Below, piece by piece: positions 23,972-40,472 of a stretch of 64,000 nt of DNA. How positions within the stretch are numbered: the stretch's first letter is position 1; each line of letters opens with the position of its first letter. The translations under genes were made by a program, and so were the position numbers. Under the pieces are notes generated by a model. That model saw only the letters and a program-made list of their open reading frames with translations. It had not been told where the DNA came from and searched no databases. The stretch is from assembly GCA_025435555.1 (NCBI GenBank), contig JAIWWG010000030.1:272096-336095 (forward strand). The letters run 5' to 3'. This DNA is from Chytriomyces cf. hyalinus JEL632 (taxonomy: Eukaryota; Chytridiomycota; Chytridiomycetes; Chytridiales; Chytriomycetaceae).

Positions 23972-25749
23972 ATGAGCAGCTCACCTCATTGCATGCCCAT
24001 CATTGAGCAAAGACCCAGTCCATTCATCCATCAAGTTCAGAAGGGCAAGCACAGGCATCGGTGGAAGCATATCAAGATCAACATTCCGCCATTGCTTGCT
24101 GCATCATCTCTCAATAATGCTGCTGCTGCTGCTTCTGGCTTGTTTTCAACAACATTGGAATCTGTTGTTGCAACTGCTGTGGAACCTGCAGATGCAGTTG
24201 CAGGTGCAAACGTGATGGAAGCCGACAACCTGCAGTCTTGTTCTGTTGCATGTGCCAGGCCTCCAGCAGCATTGGAAACTCTCTCTGAATTTGACACGGT
24301 GCATTTGCCACACACTCCATCATTGAATGGAGAGCAGAGTGGTTTGTTTCACTTTGTGTTTCTCATTTCATGGTGCCACCCAACTAAAATTTTCATATTT
24401 TATTCATTTTAGATGCATGTTCTGAAGCTGATCATGCTTTCTGGTCAGAGGCTGATGATGGGTGCAGTGGAGCTGTGTATTTGGCCAATCAGAGTCTGCA
24501 AGGTCAGAAGCTGGTTTGGGCTACTTGAAATACTAAACTGCCTACTTGTCTTCTTTGAATAGCAGATTCAAAAGCAAAACGTCCAAGTCATCAAAAGAAT
24601 CTGTACCAAATCCAGCATGGCTTGTCTGGTGGACAGAGACTTAACAAAGCCAGCCAACTTGTCCAAGTACTTCCGAAAGTCTCTCCTGCTCTTGTGAATG
24701 ACTCTGCTCTTTTTTCATGTTTGTCCAGTTTGTTTTGATCTGTTTACAAACATACTGATCAATGTTTTGCTTTAGCAATGTTGAATCTATCTATGCAGTG
24801 TTTCACCTGCCCCAAAATACCAAGTTTTTCTGCAAGCCAATTCAGCATTTATTCAACATCTCTAGCTGTCTTCATCACCACTCAGACTTCAAGCAGCAGA
24901 ACAACAAGTGCAGTTTACGCAACAAGATCTGTTCTTGACTATAGCACTGTACTCAAACCTGATCCTGCTTTCATTGTTACTTTCTCTTTGCTTGGAATGA
25001 ATGGTAACTATCAATGGCAAATTTGAAGTTTTGGGTGTTGATTAACAAGCGTGGTTGGCAGGGGTGAAGATTTTCTGCAAACCTACTTTTTCAGACTTCA
25101 AGGAAACAGTCACAATCTACTTGCTAGGAATCAAAGGTACACAATTAGCAGTTGTTTCTGAATTAATGTTGTTGACCCTATGGTTTTCAGCAGATGGTAG
25201 CACATCGAAACTCTCTAAACCTGTGGGATTCTTCCATGGATCTTCGAATCTGTTTCAGCTAGTTGCACATTGGTTCTTGCAAGGATTTGGTGCTGAGATG
25301 TCATGCACTGGCATTCCTACCAATGCTATGGAAGAGATCTTGAAAGCACACTGCTTCATGAATCAAGGCAACAAAGGCTCTACAGTCACAGTTACTCTGG
25401 CAGATTTCAGTTCTAGTAAATTAACACTGGAGAAAAGGGAAATGCAAGCTTTGTTGAACAGGTATGTTGATTGTTTTGAAGGGATGAGTCAACTATTGCT
25501 TATGCTCCATGATTTTGTACTTTTGGAAGGTTGAATGAGAGTGGTGTCTTGCCAGAGTTTTACTGCAGCACATCTTTCAGCATTTTCAAATGGCTTCAAG
25601 GTCTCACTGGTCTAGCTCCAGGGAGCCATGATTCAACTATTGCAGAAATTGCAAGTTCCACATATGCTATCCATGCTGGTGGAAGAGTCATATTTAAACA
25701 GAATATTACTCTCCAACAATTCAAGACTCTTATTTCATTTTTAGCTTAG
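23972..25749 (+). CDS. Orphan protein of unknown function
   Basis: Seven exons can be joined in frame with consensus splice sites: 23972-24341, 24413-24502, 24563-24727, 24776-25003, 25062-25136, 25191-25461 and 25530-25749. They give about 470 residues. The N-terminal third is Ala/Ser-rich and low complexity. The rest looks globular (PVGFFHGSSNLFQLVAHWF, TSFSIFKWLQGLTGLAPGSH). I recognise no domain. Base composition is AT-richer than the neighbours and resembles the transposon genes at 46 and 51 kb. A taxon-restricted or mobile-element-derived gene is possible; this is inference. It converges on CLASRP with 82 bp between the stop codons. Confidence 0.55.
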
Positions 25750-25831
25750 AATTTTACCAACTGCTTAAATGTGTAACATCAAGTATTATTGCATGATGTA
25801 TTTTTTGAAAAGGGCACAATAAAATGCTGTT

Positions 25832-28498
25832 TCACCAATGCTTTGAGAGTGGTGATTGTGATCTAGACCTGTGCCTCCTTTTCCCTGATGCATTGCATTT
25901 CCTGTCTTGCTCCCTAGATCTTGAGCGTGACCTGGAGTGAGTTGAGAACCTTCTTTCTCCAGACCTTGACCAAGTGGCAGAAGAAAACTGGCGATCACGC
26001 GATCTGGACCGAGAAGTAATCCTTCTGTTATCATGAGACTCTGATCTGGAAGTTTTCTTTTGGCGGTCACGAGACCTTGATCGAGAAGCAGCGCAGAAAT
26101 CATGAGGCCCTCTTTGGTGCTCAAGTGGCTGTGACTGTGAGGAATGTCTGCTGCTCTGCGCATTTTGCTGTGGTTTGGTATCAAGCCCTTTTGCGTACCT
26201 GGCTTTATCTGCGGAGTGTTTTCGAGCAGCAGATGGTGGAGATCTTGACCTTGAGTTTGACCTTGACCGTGACTGAGAAAATGACCGTGAAAGTGACCTC
26301 ACACGTGATTGTGCTTTTGTATTTGACAGTTTTCTCCGTTTCAGCGCACTTCCAGTTGCTGCGCCAGTTGTCTCTTGGCTGTCAGATTTCTTTTCATACT
26401 GAGGAAAAGAGTCCGCGTTTTCTCCAGATTTTGAATCAGAGATGGCTGTTCCAGAGACAGAATTGGCGGTATTTGCAGGTGGTTGTTTGGGATCATTTGC
26501 AGCTGTGGAACTTTCAGGAGTGATAGATTGCATTTTCGGTTTATCTGCTACGTTGCTATCTCTGTCATTATCCGACGGGGCCAGCAGTTGAGGTAGTGGG
26601 TCTGCGGCGCGTCGAATTGTCCGCCCAAATTCATCAACAAGTGCCACGTCTTCAATCCGTTCTTGATTGTACTGGCTGACTGGAGTTTTGCCAGATTGGC
26701 GTACATTGGATGTACTGCTGTTTGGCCGCCGTTTTTTGAAGAGGATTTGGGTTTTTTCATCATTGACAACTGAGAATGCGAAAATTTTTTGAGTAAATTG
26801 CGCGCGTATTTCGAAGATTTGAAAAGGACGCGACTTACTTTGTTTGTTCAGTGCAAGCTTTGCCTTCATTTTGAGTTTTTCTGAAGCCGTGAGTTTCTGC
26901 AAGTCAGGATTGCTTGGCCTGCAGTGGAAAAGAGAACATCAGCTCACAAATTGACAACATCCATTTAAAAATAGGGAGACAGATTTCAGAAATACCAGGC
27001 AAAAAGGAACAGAGGAGCAAATAAAGGACTGGAAGGAAGAGATGATGGGGGTAGAATCTCACTGACGTATGCAATTCGGCTTTCTTGGTGTCATTTGCAC
27101 TGCTACTGTTTATCCGCGCATGCATATCGAAAATTCGAGTAGATCTATCGGAATCTTCATGCGTTACTTCATGGCCAGCTTTGAAAGTGTCCTCCAGGTG
27201 AAGAGCAGCCGCCGCATTGGCTGAACGCGCGTTTGAGTCCAATGGATCATCTACAAAGGAACGCAACTCAGAGTCCATGATTGTTCTGGACAGTGATCCC
27301 AACTTTTTGTTGGCAGGCAGCTGCGCGATGGGTGGAACTGGATGCGTTGGCTGCATTTCTGCCGCTTGCTTTTCATCTCCCGATTCGAATTCGATAACAA
27401 AGCTAGATTCTGGTTCATCGGAGGAGCTGCTGCTGCTGCTGCTGCTTGAGGCGAGAGACGATTGCGTGGTCAGATCGAGGAAGCAAAAATGAAAGTGAAT
27501 GTCGGGGTTTTCTTACGCGTCATCGGCTACCGTTGCAGTATCCTTTTTCTTGAAGAGCCGTTTTCTCCGCTGTCTCTGTAACTAAAGGGCAGAAGTAAGA
27601 TTTAGTTGGACGTTGCACATTTGATGACGACGTTTCAAAAAACCTTGAAACTGCGGGATTTATCATTCGGCGCTGACTGGGATTTGATTATTTGCTTCAA
27701 TTCGTCCTTGTAAAGAGAATAAGCACTTTGAATTCCGAATTTGCGACCAGTAGCATCCAATAAGTTTGTGTCATCCTGGGTCAGATCAGAGACAACGTGG
27801 AGGATGGACTGATCCGTCGTGAGACTTTGAAACACTCTCCCAACTGGCTCGGATGAAGCTGTAGAAGCTGTAGTTGTGGGGTTGGCTGCAGCATTCAGGA
27901 CAAGGTTCGCGTGGTCATTTTTGCAAAGGAAAAGGGTGTTCCAGTGCTCGTCAATGAATTCGATCGAGCGGCTTTCATCGGCCCCCTCAAGACGCAGTTG
28001 AATTAAATCGCGGTAGCTTTGAAACTTGATTTCATCGTCGTCAGAGTTGAAATCATGTGCGCTTTCAGAATCCGAATCTGCACCGGCATCCGCATCAGCA
28101 ACATCGGCATTCGTTGGAGGGAGGGGAACATCAATGTCGTCATGGTCTTTGCAGTCCAAGGGGTTTATAAAATCGAGTTGGTTGCGCACATCGAATCTGT
28201 CAATGAGCGTCACGCCCACTCCCCCAGCCTGCCATGCAATTAGATTCCCATTGTTCTGAGAGTGTATCGAGTGTGAAGCTGAGGAAGATTGGGCTGCTGA
28301 GTAGCCTGTCGACGAGTAATCCAAGGCGGCTGATGACTGAGAAGACGTTACGCCCGAGTTGAGCAAGACGGTGGCCGCATTGCCGCTCACGCGCAAAAGG
28401 TTCGTCGGATCGCGCATTCTCTCCGCTTCTCTTTTGCGTGCGAGCCATTTGGTTGGGTCTCTGTCCCTTTCGCCGTCTTTGTGTCGGTCTCGATGCAT
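25832..28498 (-). CDS. CLASRP: CLASRP/SWAP2-type SR-like splicing regulator
   Basis: Exons (complement) 27644-28498, 27517-27581, 27067-27444, 26839-26918 and 25832-26769 give about 771 residues. The N-terminal SWAP/DRY-EERY-type domain is recognised by RDPTNLLRVSGNAATVLL, LIDRFDVRNQLDFI and YRDLIQLRLEG. Acidic and poly-serine regions follow, then the conserved LTASEKLKMKAKLALNKQ element. A C-terminal RS domain has dozens of SR/RD dipeptides. In animals this family binds CLK kinases and influences splice-site choice; a nuclear-speckle role is inferred. Divergent from PRP46 (60 bp between start codons). Confidence 0.82.
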
Positions 28499-28558
28499 GT
28501 TGCTTGTTTGCTGGATTTTATTCACTTCAAAAAAAACAGCCCGCGAAATAAACTCAGC

Positions 28559-30543
28559 ATGACGCCGGAGAGTGTCGCTGTTCATGTCGGCGCCGACACC
28601 GCAGCCGTGCATATCGGACCCGTTCAGCCCGTCCACGTTGATGCATCTGCGCTGCTTGCCCACTCCACCCTGTCTACGCAGGCTCGCTTTGCCGCAAACT
28701 ACTCGGCGCTTGAGCTGGATCCCGCGACGGACGCCGACACTGCTCGCAGGTATCATATCTGCTTTTTCGACGATTGTTCAACGCCATACACGCTCTCCAT
28801 TATTTAATGGATTGTTTCTGGAAACCCACGCACTGAGATGTTCTACACGGGAAACTAACTACAATAACCTCGTCACGGCATTCAGTCAACGGACGAAACT
28901 GGCTTCTAAAATTCTGGATGAGTGGACACACGTTCGTGAGCTGCCCCCAGCGGTTGCCGCCCAAGTTGCTCAAGCTGCAAAAGCTGCAAAGGCAGCCAGA
29001 GAAAAGCAAAAGAGCGCAGATCAAGGTTTGCATCTGCTTCATTGCTGTGAATATGGCGCTTTGCTGGAGTTCTTGTTTCTTTTTTCATCGGCGCCGCTGT
29101 ATTCTCACCTTTCATTTCACTCAGACGCACCGAAATCGGCCCTTGGCTCAATGATTGATAACATCGCCTCTGCAAATTCAGATTCTTCAAACTCGAACAA
29201 TTCAACCGTTGCTATTCGCTCAAAACTTGGACTTCCTACATTCGATTCTTCGCAAGACTCAGTTACCGCACTTGTTCGCATCAAAGAGTCTCGAAAAGTT
29301 CCCAAGCCGGAGTGGCATGCGCCATGGAAGCTTATGCGTGTTATCAGTGGGCATTTGGGTTGGGTTCGAAGCATTGCTGTTGATCCTGGAAACGAATGGT
29401 TTGCAACTGGAGCCGGAGATCGTGTCATCAAAGTAACTGTCCTGTGTGTCCGTCATTCTGTTTTCATCTTGCTGATACCGTATCGTTGTTTCATGGCTTA
29501 GATTTGGGACCTTGCCACCGGAACTCTCAAGCTTTCTCTGACGGGTCACATTGCTTCAGTTCGAGGCCTCGCAGTCTCCCCTCGGCACCCTTATCTTTTT
29601 AGTTGCGGTGAAGACAAAATGATCAAATGCTGGGACCTCGAATACAACAAAGTCATCCGTCATTACCACGGACACCTCAGTGGAATCTACTGCATGTCTC
29701 TGCATCCAAGTCTTGATGTCCTTGTCACGGGTGGTCGTGATGCGACTGGTCGAGTCTGGGATATCCGAACCAAAAACCAAATCTTTGCACTGACTGGTCA
29801 CTCGGGCACAATTGCGGACGTGAAAACTCAAGAAGCCGATCCACAAATCATCACTGCTTCTTCTGATGCCACTGTAAAACTTTGGGATCTTGCTGCTGGA
29901 AAATCCACTTGCACTCTGACGAACCACAAAAAAAGTGTCCGTGCATTGGCGATTAATCCGAACGAATACACGTTTGCGAGTGCCAGTACAGACAACATTA
30001 AGCAATGGAAATGTCCACGCGGAGAGTTTATTCAGAATCTGGCTGGACACAATTCTATTGTGAATACTTTGGCAATCAATCAGGACAACGTCATGTTTTC
30101 TGGAGGTTAGTGGCAGTCATCATGCCTCCCTTTTTTTATTTGCATTGTATTGCATTTTGTTTTGCATCTGTCTGCTGCACGCTCATCTTTTGCTGATATG
30201 TTCACCATGGCTTTATCCATTCAGGCGACAACGGATCAATGTATTTTTGGGATTTCAAAACTGGATACAATTTCCAAACTGCAGAAGCCGCTGCCCAGCC
30301 TGGTTCCCTTGACTCGGAAAATGGAATCTTTTGCTCATCCTTTGACAGGACTGGTCTGCGTTTGATCACGGGTGAAGGCGATAAAACAATCAAGATCTGG
30401 AAGGAAGATGAACGCGCCGTAAGTTGCCTCTGTTTTTTATCGCACGCATTTCATGATCCCCACAGACTGACACTTTCTGCTTGCAGACACCTGAAACTCA
30501 TCCTGTTGTATTTAAGCCCGATATTGTGAAGCCCAAGTACTGA
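28559..30543 (+). CDS. PRP46: PRP46/PLRG1 WD40 component of the NineTeen complex
   Basis: Spliceosomal scaffold needed for catalytic activation. Exons 28559-28749, 28838-29025, 29125-29432, 29502-30105, 30225-30418 and 30487-30543 give 513 residues. After a helical N-terminus the family-specific entry [19 protein letters not shown] begins seven WD repeats ([70 protein letters not shown] and so on). It ends with the conserved KIWKEDE...PVVFKPDI tail. A canonical PLRG1 in length and order. Confidence 0.95.
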
Positions 30544-30918
30544 TTTTTTTTTTCTCTTCTCTTTGAATTATGATTCCCCATTGGGTTTTTTGTGGTATGA
30601 GCACCTGAGTCGTGCGTTTGTGCATTGGAGTCGTGTTTACCGTTTTATGTTTATTTTTAAACAAATGGTTGGCAAGAATAAATCGGTGATCATACATTGG
30701 ATTGGACTGATTGTTGGAACCTCTTAACATTGATTCTACGGGACTACACAGAGATGAGCAGGACAACCAGAAAGACTTATTTCTCAAAGGATATAAACAC
30801 GCATGCAAGAATGTACAACAACGAATGTATTTCCCCATTTTCATCCAACCAAAAACCTCACCCCACTGACATCAAGAAAAAAGCAAGCCAAAACAAAACC
30901 ACCGGATATTTTTTGTGT
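30544..30918. other. Convergent spacer PRP46 / P2-ATPase
   Basis: 375 bp between two stop codons facing each other. T-rich 3' UTR with AATAAATCGG (about 30677) as a possible poly(A) signal. No gene seen. Confidence 0.5.
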
Positions 30919-35762
<4,844 letters not shown>

Positions 35763-35907
35763 GCTCTTGTTGCTGGAACTGGTGATAGAGTTTTCTTTGG
35801 TGATTTTCTTTTGATTGCAATTTTATTCGTCCTTCCTTCTGGAAGTGATGGATGGATACAAACAAACAAATAGAGCGACGGGTTTAAACACACCGCCTTA
35901 CGCGTCT

Positions 35908-36812
35908 CTAGTCACGGCGCAGGTTGTTGAGACGCTCCTGCAGCGACGCGTCACCCCCCGCGAGCATCGGCTCAGGCGTCTGCTCAACAACGGTCTTGCC
36001 TCCCAGCTTCGTCTGGGGTGCATCAACAAGCTGTACCCAAAATAAACGCGTGAGTATACGCACCTTAATGCGCCCTCAAACAATCCAAAAACCTCTCACC
36101 GCTTGATTGAGATTGATTCCAATTTCGTCAAGAACTTGGTTCACGATCGCGTCGCTTTCGCCCTCGTCTTCCTCTTCGTCAATGTTATCGTCAATAGCAT
36201 CGTTCATCATTTCTTCCTTCATGTCCATCATGTCCGACTCCTTCTCAAAGTCCATCATAATCTGAGTGAGTTGCGGCAGATTGACGGCCTTGTTCATGCT
36301 CCGCATTGCTTTCGTGACTCCGCGCATGGCATCGGCCATGGCTTGGTTCGAGCTCATTGTCTGCGGTGCTTGAGCGTTGAGAAAACGCGACAAACACAAG
36401 CATTCGAAAAAGAAAACCCAAGAACCTGAATTCTCAGCCCAACAGCTTGCAGTTGTGTGCGCATTTGGTAAAACTTTTGAATATACCGTCTGGTGCGTAC
36501 AAGGTCCTTTGCCATGACTTTGCAAGCATTCTTAAATTTCAAATCATAAATGGACAGCATCAGCATTCAGACAGTGTAAACAAGAGGAGAAGAGCACAGC
36601 AGACTGCCTGGGCAGTAGTGAAGGTGGGGGAGCGGGGAGGATACCATCTGGTTCGCCTTCGCGCTCTTCTTGATGTCTGAGATGAGCTTCTTCTCCTGAG
36701 TCTCGAGCTTAGTTCGTTCCCTGTCTAGATCGCGCACGGCCTTGTTGAGCGACCGTTGGTGCTCCTTCAGCTTCTGTGCCGGTGTCTTGCGGGGTCCAAA
36801 GATGAAGTCCAT
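35908..36812 (-). CDS. VPS2: ESCRT-III subunit VPS2/CHMP2
   Basis: Membrane-remodelling filament subunit that caps ESCRT-III and recruits Vps4. Exons (complement) 36645-36812, 36426-36530, 36100-36360 and 35908-36030 give 218 residues. It has the basic amphipathic start MDFIFGPRKTPAQKLKEHQR, helices LETQEKKLISDIKK and KVMAKDLVRTRRYI, and MDMKEEMMNDAIDD. The C-terminal MIM1 motif LQERLNNLRRD binds the Vps4 MIT domain. It shares a 52-bp divergent promoter with the snRNP gene. Confidence 0.95.
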
Positions 36813-36827
36813 TTCGTTTTATTTCCT

Positions 36828-36840
36828 GGTTGGTTAAATA
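36828..36840 (+). promoter_or_regulatory. GGTTGGTTAAATA element in VPS2/snRNP divergent promoter
   Basis: Sits in the middle of the 52 bp separating two divergent start codons. Almost the same string (GGTTGGTTAAAAATA) occurs at 40445 in another divergent promoter. A shared core-promoter or factor site is inferred only. Confidence 0.3.
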
Positions 36841-36864
36841 TTTAAGAGCGTTTACACGGCCATC

Positions 36865-38120
36865 ATGAACACAGTTTCCACGTTTGTTCCACCGCCCAGT
36901 GCTCTAGCATCTGGGTCCGCTTCACAGATGCTTGTGCCTGGACTTGGTATTGCCGTGCAGTCAGCTCCCAGGCGAAGACCCCTGGCTGCCCCACCGACAG
37001 AGGTGCTACAACTCAGCAATCGTTTGAAAACCGTTTCTTACCCCTTCTTCCTCATCCACCCCAGCCCAACCATACTCTCTATGTCCGTAATCTCAACGAA
37101 AAAATAGCCCTCAAGAGTAAGCGCATTTCAAAGTGCTTGTGCAATTCGTTTCGCAACAATACCAAACTCTTCCGTTCTCGCAATCACCAGCAATCAAAAA
37201 GTCGCTCGATGCCATCTTTTCTGGGTTCGGAGAAATCATCCAAATCCGCGCAAAATCAAACATTACATTGAGGGGACAAGCGTTTGTCACTTATAAAAAT
37301 GTGGATAGTGCTACGAAAGCATTGGGCGAAGTGCAAGGATTCCCGCTGTTTTCTTTGCCTTTGGTACTTAGGGGTTATTTTTTTTTATTTTTATTTATTT
37401 TTTGGCTTCTCTCTGACTGGGGTGGGGATCATTTTTTCACAGGATATCCAATACGCACGGGACCGAAACTTTATCTTTTCTGAGGCGGATGGAACCCTGG
37501 AAGAGCACAAAAAGAAGCGCGCTATTGAGAAAGGTACGTCGAATTTTTTTTTGCAGTGATCCTTTTTTTTCTCACTTTTCCACTTTTTGCCGTGTGCCGC
37601 GCGCATTCATTTTCTAAAGCCGAGAAAGCAAAAGAACCAAAGAAAGCTCGGTCAGATGTGCCAACTTTGGGAGCCACCGGATGGTTCCCTGGAGGCGCCC
37701 CAATGCCTGCAGAATTCTTGCCACCCAACAACATTCTCTTTATCGAAAACCTTCCGACCGAAACTACAGACGAAAAACTTGCAGAGCTATTCAAACAGTT
37801 GCGTGAAATCTTTTTTGTATTATTTGATTTTCTCGGCAATCTGCTGTGTTTGCTGTTCTCCCAAATCAATCTCACCTAAACCCCCACGTTTGCAGAATCC
37901 CAGGATTCAAGGAAGTCCGCCTCGTTCCAGGAAAAAGCGACATTGGTAAGGGGCATTTTTCTCTCACGACAGATTGAACTTGTTTCTCAACTGCATGTCT
38001 CCTTTTTTAGCATTCGTGGAGTATGAAGTTGAAGCTCAAGCGACATTGGCTAAGCAACAGCTCAACAATTTCCAAATCCTGCCCGACCGCGAAATCCGCG
38101 TTTCGTATGCACGCAAGTGA
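36865..38120 (+). CDS. U1A/U2B''-type snRNP protein (two RRMs)
   Basis: Binds U1 or U2 snRNA stem-loops. Exons 36865-37002, 37065-37116, 37191-37363, 37443-37533, 37620-37797, 37896-37945 and 38011-38120 give 263 residues. RRM1 has RNP2 TLYVRNLNEKI and RNP1 RGQAFVTYKN. A Lys-rich linker (EEHKKKRAIEK) follows. RRM2 has NILFIENLPTETTDEKL, IPGFKEVRLVPGKSDIAFVEYE and ends ILPDREIRVSYARK, as in SNRPA/SNRPB2. A 47-residue Ala/Pro-rich N-terminal extension is not typical. U1A and U2B'' cannot be separated from sequence by eye. Confidence 0.9.
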
Positions 38121-38215
38121 TATGGGACTGCGAGTTTTTATTTCCTTTGCCCTATCTTGCCCTGTGCGATCAAAATAAAATCACAAAATTTTAAAAAATA
38201 TATTCCCATAAAATA

Positions 38216-38628
38216 ATGACACATTCGGAAATCGAACAACACATTGTCGGCCTTGAAAAGCAGCTTGCGCAGTTGAAAGCGATTGTCTATGGTGCGTGTT
38301 TCGCCTTTCTCTCTCTGCTAGCGGGTGTTGGGATGACGAATTCGCTTACGTTGGCATTGGGATTTTAAGGATCGCAAGGATCAGACAATGCCGTAACTGG
38401 CACAACGAATGCAGCAAAAGATCAGGAACTCGAAAAACTCAAGCTTGAAAAGTATGTTTTTTTGGTTGTGGGGGTTTTGTTCATGATGGGAATGGGCGTA
38501 ATTTGAACGGGGCGTTTTTCACACCACCACCGAAAAACAGCAAAAAACTGGACTATCGAATCAAGCAGCTTCTACGCACCGTCAGTGAAAAGAGAGCTCG
38601 TATTAACGAGTTGGAAGGAAGCAAATGA
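38216..38628 (+). CDS. 81-residue leucine-zipper protein
   Basis: Exons 38216-38291, 38370-38451 and 38541-38628 join in phase. Two heptad segments flank a short Gly/Ser/Thr linker: IEQHIVGLEKQLAQLKAIVYG and ELEKLKLENKKLDYRIKQ. The second resembles the N-terminal leucine zipper of animal cytosolic arginyl-tRNA synthetase, which docks that enzyme in the multisynthetase complex. Here it stands alone. The gene lies 95 bp downstream of the snRNP gene with AATAAAATCAC between, so it is a separate unit. Function unknown. Confidence 0.65.
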
Positions 38629-38816
38629 ATGATATATATCGCTAATATATTATATATCGATATGTGTGTATGAACGTGATAGCACCAAAAACAAATAAAA
38701 TTAAACAAAAAAAAAAGGTTCCAAAAGTAAATCTCTGTTCGCTCTGTCTCCTTTCTAACAATGCTTGGAAAAGACAGAAAAAGGGGGAAAAAAAAAGTTT
38801 CAAGGTAAAGCTTGAG

Positions 38817-40408
38817 TCAACTCATCAGTGACTCTTGCAACTGTTCCTTCTCAACCACGTAACTTTGCTGCAGAGTCCTGAGCCTTGCTACTGTTTCCAG
38901 TAAATCTAAATTTGCCATTGTTTTTTGGCATTCGGCGGATACCAGATTTTCGAGGGAAAGAATGGCCTTTGACAGAGACGCCATCTGAAAACGGATGGTT
39001 ACAATGCCATTTTACCCAGTAAATTTGAAAGTATCGCAACAAAAACCTTTTCAAACACGGTAACACCCTCATCCAGGATTTCATTGACGCGGGTTGCTCC
39101 AGAAAACAAGCAATCCCGGAACTCCTCTATTTGTTGTTCGTGTACGCATAAGTAGAGATAAAAAAAATAGATGGGATGGCGCGTTTCGAACCTGGATTTG
39201 ATAAAGATACTCGATGAAGTTCCATTCGCACGACGGATTTTTGGAGTCCCTTTGCGAGTTCGAAATACTCTTTTTCAAATCGTGCGATGGATTCCTGCGC
39301 TTTCCGAAGACTTGATTCCTGTCATGAATCAAGTCAAAAGAAGTTCATGTCAGGTTTGATCGGGGCAACATAAGTTTTAAAAGTCGCACGAACTTGAGCA
39401 GTCAGTTGGTTCAATTCAGATTCCAAATCGTTACGGGCCGCAATTTCGCTTTTTAGAGAATGTATTTGATCTTTCAGGGATTGAACAGTTTGCCAGCCTT
39501 GAAGTAATTGCCTCTGAAGCCATCACACACGAAAAATTAGGTCCACAAAAAAACAAAATATGACCTGCGAATACTTTATAATTTACCTCTGCTTCCGCTT
39601 CCTTTTTACAAAACGATGATTTCGCTTTTGCCAACAGAAACTGCCACTGCAGCAGACGCGCATTCGCAAGCAAGGATGCCGAGTCCTTGTCATCCGGCAG
39701 TATCAAAGGTTTATGCAGAAAAGAAAAGTTTTGTTCGAGAAATACGCGTGGATTCGAAGGAACGTGAGTGTCTGGCTGCTGCGAGAGTGGCTCCACTTGG
39801 ACGGTTTGGATCGGTTTCGTGGAGATTTTCGGTGATGTGGTAGCAACAGAGGCAGGCTCTGCAGCGGTTGCAATGGCTTGGATTTTTGATAAAGAGAGCT
39901 TTGATGCGACTTTTTGTGCAGGTATTGAAGGTGTTGCTGTCATGGGGGTCAGAACTGGGTCTGGTGCGGGTTTCCGGACAACAGCAGATTTCGCTTGAAC
40001 TCTGGTGGATGCAGTCTGTTGAGACTGCTGAGGAAATGTCCGTGTTGAAGAAAGAGATGCTGTCGGTGTCTTCTGAGAGAGGACAGTTTTTTGTCTGAGT
40101 AGTGGAACTGGGCGAGACGCATTCTTTGTACCAGAGTCATTGCCATGTAAAACCGGGGCCGGCTGATGAGGTTTTTGTTTCAGTTGACTTCGAACGGGTC
40201 TTTTCGCGGCAGCAGCAGTCGATATCACGTTGCTTAAAGATGTGTTTGATTGTTTCGATGTTGAGGCGGCCGATGAGGAAGCGCTAGGATTGGACATGTA
40301 TCTCGATGCGACATGCTTCACACGCGTGGTTGTTGTATTCAGAGGTGCGGTCTGCGGTTGAGACTGGGTCGATGCCGGAGTTGCTGTGACGAGTTTCGCT
40401 ATTGCCAT
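38817..40408 (-). CDS. HAUS8-like augmin subunit
   Basis: Augmin recruits gamma-tubulin to existing spindle microtubules. Exons (complement) 39587-40408, 39394-39513, 39192-39318, 39047-39126 and 38817-38984 give 438 residues. The first about 230 residues are Ser/Thr/Lys-rich and disordered, as expected of the microtubule-binding tail. The coiled coil then starts with a QWRF/HAUS8-like block (ANARLLQWQFLLAKAKSSF) and continues in heptads to the C-terminus. The call rests on this motif plus architecture, so distant homology must be confirmed. Divergent from the rhodanese gene. Confidence 0.6.
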
Positions 40409-40444
40409 TTCTGTGTTTTTATTTTCCGAAGCCTTTACATTTAC

Positions 40445-40459
40445 GGTTGGTTAAAAATA
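40445..40459 (+). promoter_or_regulatory. GGTTGGTTAAAAATA element in HAUS8/rhodanese divergent promoter
   Basis: Located in the 64 bp between divergent start codons; near-copy of the element at 36828. Inference only. Confidence 0.3.
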
Positions 40460-40472
40460 AAACCAGCAAAAT

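Noticed and set aside
24115-24135. TGC repeat
   Set aside because: Short poly-alanine codon run inside the orphan gene.
27421-27445. CTG/CAG trinucleotide run
   Set aside because: It is the poly-serine tract of CLASRP, only about seven units; not a notable microsatellite.
38630-38670. ATATATCGATATG repeats after the zipper gene
   Set aside because: Simple AT-rich 3' flank; no further structure.
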